This document shows, in pieces, positions 61,670 to 64,000 of a stretch of DNA of 64,000 bases. How positions within the stretch are numbered: position 1 is the stretch's first letter; every line of letters begins with the position of its first letter. The stretch is from Emiliania huxleyi CCMP1516. Its lineage: Eukaryota; Haptophyta; Isochrysidales; Noelaerhabdaceae. The translations under genes were made by a program, and so were the position numbers. The notes beneath the pieces are model-generated. The model saw only the letters and a program-made list of their open reading frames with translations. It was not told the origin of the DNA and did not search any database. The stretch covers positions 125,653 to 189,652 of the forward strand of contig NW_005200507.1 of NCBI RefSeq assembly GCF_000372725.1. Reading direction: 5' to 3'.

Positions 61670-61882
61670 GTGCTCGCAGCGGTGCAGCTGGAGTCAGAGA
61701 CTCGACCTCCACCTCCGCCCCGCCGCCAGTTCCACCGGACTGAGGGCGGCTGGAGCTGCAGCACGATCTGGAACTACGTGCTGAAGGGAGACGATTCGAC
61801 CTACCTGGCCAACTTCCGCTGCACGCGGCGCCAGTTTGATGATCTCGTTGGACAGCTGGAAGCCGGGCGCCATACATGGTGA
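61670..61882 (+). pseudogene. PIF/Harbinger-like transposase, N-terminal fragment
   Basis: The segment TEGGWSCSTIWNYVLKGDDS followed by TYLANFRCTRRQFDDLVGQL resembles the region before the DDE domain of Harbinger (DDE_Tnp_4) nucleases. The frame stops soon after, and no DDE residues are visible downstream. It may continue through an intron, but I see no matching exon. Confidence 0.5.
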
Positions 61883-63117
61883 GCAGGCTAGGCGGGCGGG
61901 GCAACCCGACACTCTTCCGACCTCGGAGCCACGGGAGGGTGCTCAAGGAAACGGAAGCGGCGAAAGCCGACGGTTGGTAGGAATGGGGCTCTGGCCAGAT
62001 TTGGGCTTGGGAGTGGGCCGCGTCGAGTTTTGGATCTCGACGCGTCGAGAATACTGCGATTTTTTTGAACGACTAGCAGGTTGGCTCGCTAGTCGCTCGC
62101 CGGGCCCGCGCAGCACGCGCGGGCCTTTTTTGTGGTTGATAAAGGTGGCACCTTCGACATTGCACTTGGAGCACTTGGAATGCATTGCGTTTCTTTTCTT
62201 TATAGGCTGTCCTCCTATTTAGAGGATTCCTAAGGCTAAGCTTAAAGGCCCGCTAAACGCGCGAGGCGGTGGCGGCGGTGGTGCGGGGGATTGGCAGGGG
62301 AGGCGGCGGGATTGACAGGGGATGGGGCGGCCACGAGCGGAGCGGCGGCGAGAGGGGGGGCGGCGGCGAGGGCGCGAGGCGCCAACGAGCGAGGAGCCCG
62401 CGCCATCAGAGGGACGCGCCGCTGCGAGATGGAGGGCGGCGGTGACGGAGGCAAGGCGCGAGGCGGCGGCGGCGGCGGCGGCGGCGGCGGAGGCGGCGGA
62501 GGCGGCAGCGGCGGCGGCGGCGGCGAGAACGGCGGCACCGAGTTGTCTCGGTGAGCGGAGCGGCGGCAGGAGGAGGAGCAGCTCGCTGTTGAGCGCTTTT
62601 GAGCCTGGGATCCCATGCCACTGCGACCGGCGTGCCCGGGAACAGAGATCGCGCGCGCGCCGCCACTCACGACGCGCGCGCGATCTTCGCGGAGCCGGGT
62701 CCCCAGAGGGAAGCGGTCTTCTCGGCCGACGTCCAGCGGCGCGCAAGGACAGGCGCAGCGGTGCACCGCGCCGCGTTGATTCGCGACCACCGTCGGCCGC
62801 GGACGGCGGCGGCGTGGCGGCTGCGGGCGCTCGCGAGACGCGCCGCTCTGCTCTGGTACGGTTCGTTCGACTCGTTGTGCCGCCACACGCCCGGCGGCCG
62901 CGGGTCCCAGAAGTGGTTGCGCGGGCCTCTTCCTTGCGGCCGCGGGACGGCGTCGGGCACGTCGTCGGTCGCAACAGATGCGCGGCGAGCCGCGGCACGT
63001 CGTTCCTGGCGCTGGTGGTTTGAGGTCGGCATCGTCGAGAGTTCGGTCGACGAGTCGAGAGCTTCAGCTGGCCGAGGGTGCCACCTTTGTGTGCTCTTTG
63101 TGCACGAAATGGAAATA
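61883..63117. other. No supported gene
   Basis: Contains a possible hairpin CGGGCCCGCGCAGCACGCGCGGGCC near 62100, a GGC microsatellite at 62458-62530, and long overlapping Arg/Ala frames on both strands that look like GC-rich shadows. Confidence 0.45.
62458..62530. repeat. GGC trinucleotide repeat
   Basis: About 24 imperfect GGC units with GGA interruptions. Confidence 0.9.
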
Positions 63118-63573
63118 CAGTGGGTTGCGGGCATTAAGAAAACAGGATTCCGCGGCACGCCGCCGTTTCTAAGCCTTTCCACAGCCCTCATCCACCCCAC
63201 GCCGTGGTTTCTTAGCTCCGGCCGGGGCACTCAAGCCAGAGCGCCGGCCCGAAGGATTTTTAGGTAAGAGGTAAGCTGCGGTCCGCGAGGGCGATGCCAG
63301 AGTCTGCCGCCGAGTCGGCTCTCTGTCTGGATGACGGGAAGACGCACACACGCCTCCATTCACTCCATCCACTCAGAACACCGCAGACTTGGAAAGTGAC
63401 AAGTGCGCGCGCCGCAGGCGAAGAGAAGTTTTGAGCTGGGCCTCCCGTTCACACTCGTGTCTGGCCTTTTCTCGGGGCCGCGCCTGCGGCGCGCCGTGGT
63501 TTCTTAGATTTTTGCGGAAATCGCTTGGTAGGGTTTCTTAATGGTACGTTTTCTTAATGCCCGCAACCCACTG
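63118..63573. mobile_element. 456-bp MITE with 26-bp terminal inverted repeats and TA flanks (Tc1/mariner-like)
   Basis: CAGTGGGTTGCGGGCATTAA onward forms a 26-bp left end whose perfect complement closes the element at 63548-63573. TA dinucleotides sit immediately outside both ends. CAGT-initial ends with TA duplication are typical of Tc1/mariner-derived MITEs. No transposase inside. An extra partial end (TTTCTTAATGGTACG) precedes the right repeat. Confidence 0.85.
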
Positions 63574-63575
63574 TA

Positions 63576-64000
63576 AGAACCGGCCCCCGCGAGCGTGGAA
63601 TAGGACCGCCGCAAGCGGCGTGGCGTGGAGCGGTTGAGCGTCCCTCCGGGGGCCCCTCTGCGCCGGGGAGGCGTTGTTGGCGGCTAGGACGCAAGCGTCC
63701 GTCGCCGTTTTCAAACTCGGGGCCCACTCCGCTACGCTCCGACCCGAATTTGGAGGGCCATGAAATTTAAGGGGTTGCTGCGCAAAAGGGGTGGCGCGCG
63801 GGCGCGCGCGGCGGCGGGCGCCGAGCGCGGAGCGGCGAACAAAATGACGTCGGAAAGCTTTGCATCAAGTGTACAGTAGGCTCTACAGCACGGAACCAGG
63901 GCGCGAAGTATCCTCTCCGTCCCGTGCAAACGAGTGGCGAGGGCCGGGGAGGGCGCACGCGTTCGCGTGGGAGGCGGGGCGAGGTGCCGCAACGCGGCGC
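63576..64000. other. No gene seen
   Basis: GC-rich tail of the window. A GAGCGGAGCGG/CCGCTACGCTCCG palindromic style around 63725-63745 resembles 7365-7385. No gene or RNA supported. Confidence 0.4.

Noticed and set aside
62242-63023. Overlapping 200+ codon frames on both strands near the end of the window
   Set aside because: Both are Ala/Arg/Pro-rich, cover a GGC microsatellite and show no domain.

Overview
This is a nuclear window from a GC-rich, intron-containing, probably photosynthetic protist. A haptophyte alga (Emiliania/Gephyrocapsa type) is my best guess. The reasons are the very high GC, proteins rich in Ala, Arg and Gly, short introns of about 50-110 nt with GT-AG and very many GC-AG borders, likely plastid-targeted products, a mitochondrial 2-oxoglutarate dehydrogenase component, and a TTAGGG-type interstitial telomeric tract. 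The taxon is inference. Nothing looks bacterial.

Layout. 0.3-3.1 kb: a C2HC zinc-finger protein (minus). 3.3-5.1 kb: a spliced Mutator-like transposase with an N-terminal FLYWCH-like finger. 5.75-6.7 kb: an unknown four-exon gene. 9.4-10.5 kb: a temptin/cytochrome b561 membrane protein. 10,599-10,698: assembly gap. 11.2-13.2 kb: a NEMP/TMEM194-type nuclear-envelope protein in six exons. 13.2-17.6 kb: gene-free, made of minisatellites, a foldback element and a dispersed repeat. 17.7-20.0 kb: a single-exon choline-transporter-like (CTL/SLC44) protein. 20.3-23.7 kb: an RCC1 protein with an FG-repeat N-terminus (minus). 24.7-25.4 kb: a lipoyl domain fused to a KGD4/MRPS36-type E3 adaptor. 26.9-28.0 kb: two inverted-repeat elements. 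28.2-31.0 kb: a SEC14/CRAL-TRIO protein. 31.6-34.9 kb: a membrane protein apparently fused to guanylate kinase. 35.1-37.9 kb: a sulfatase (minus). 38.4-39.5 kb: a 5'-truncated LINE reverse transcriptase. 40.8-45.7 kb: a small membrane protein, a Myb/REB1-TTF1-like protein and two unknown proteins (all minus). 45.7-48.9 kb: repeats. 48.9-51.7 kb: an ABC1/ADCK-type atypical kinase (minus). 52.3-53.0 kb: a J-domain membrane protein. 53.6-56.3 kb: arginase (minus). 56.6-61.9 kb: a mobile-element-like block (SF1-like helicase, 167-bp satellite, RanBP2-type zinc-finger ORF, Harbinger-like transposase fragment). 63.1-63.6 kb: a TA-flanked MITE.

The most striking signal is in the introns. In at least six unrelated genes the exon edge is duplicated at a distance of about 60-100 bp, often exactly 70 or 71. 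The duplicated piece carries an AG|GC or AG|GT junction, so the first copy supplies the donor and the last copy the acceptor. The space between the copies is filled with 10-11-bp tandem repeats, AT-rich blocks or telomere-like repeats. This looks like recent and repeated intron birth by local tandem duplication of proto-splice sites. Removing the duplicated segment restores an uninterrupted family-typical protein at each junction I checked.

The genes do not form a pathway. Two domain fusions stand out: lipoyl domain plus KGD4 adaptor, and a membrane protein plus guanylate kinase. An RCC1 with FG repeats is a third unusual architecture.
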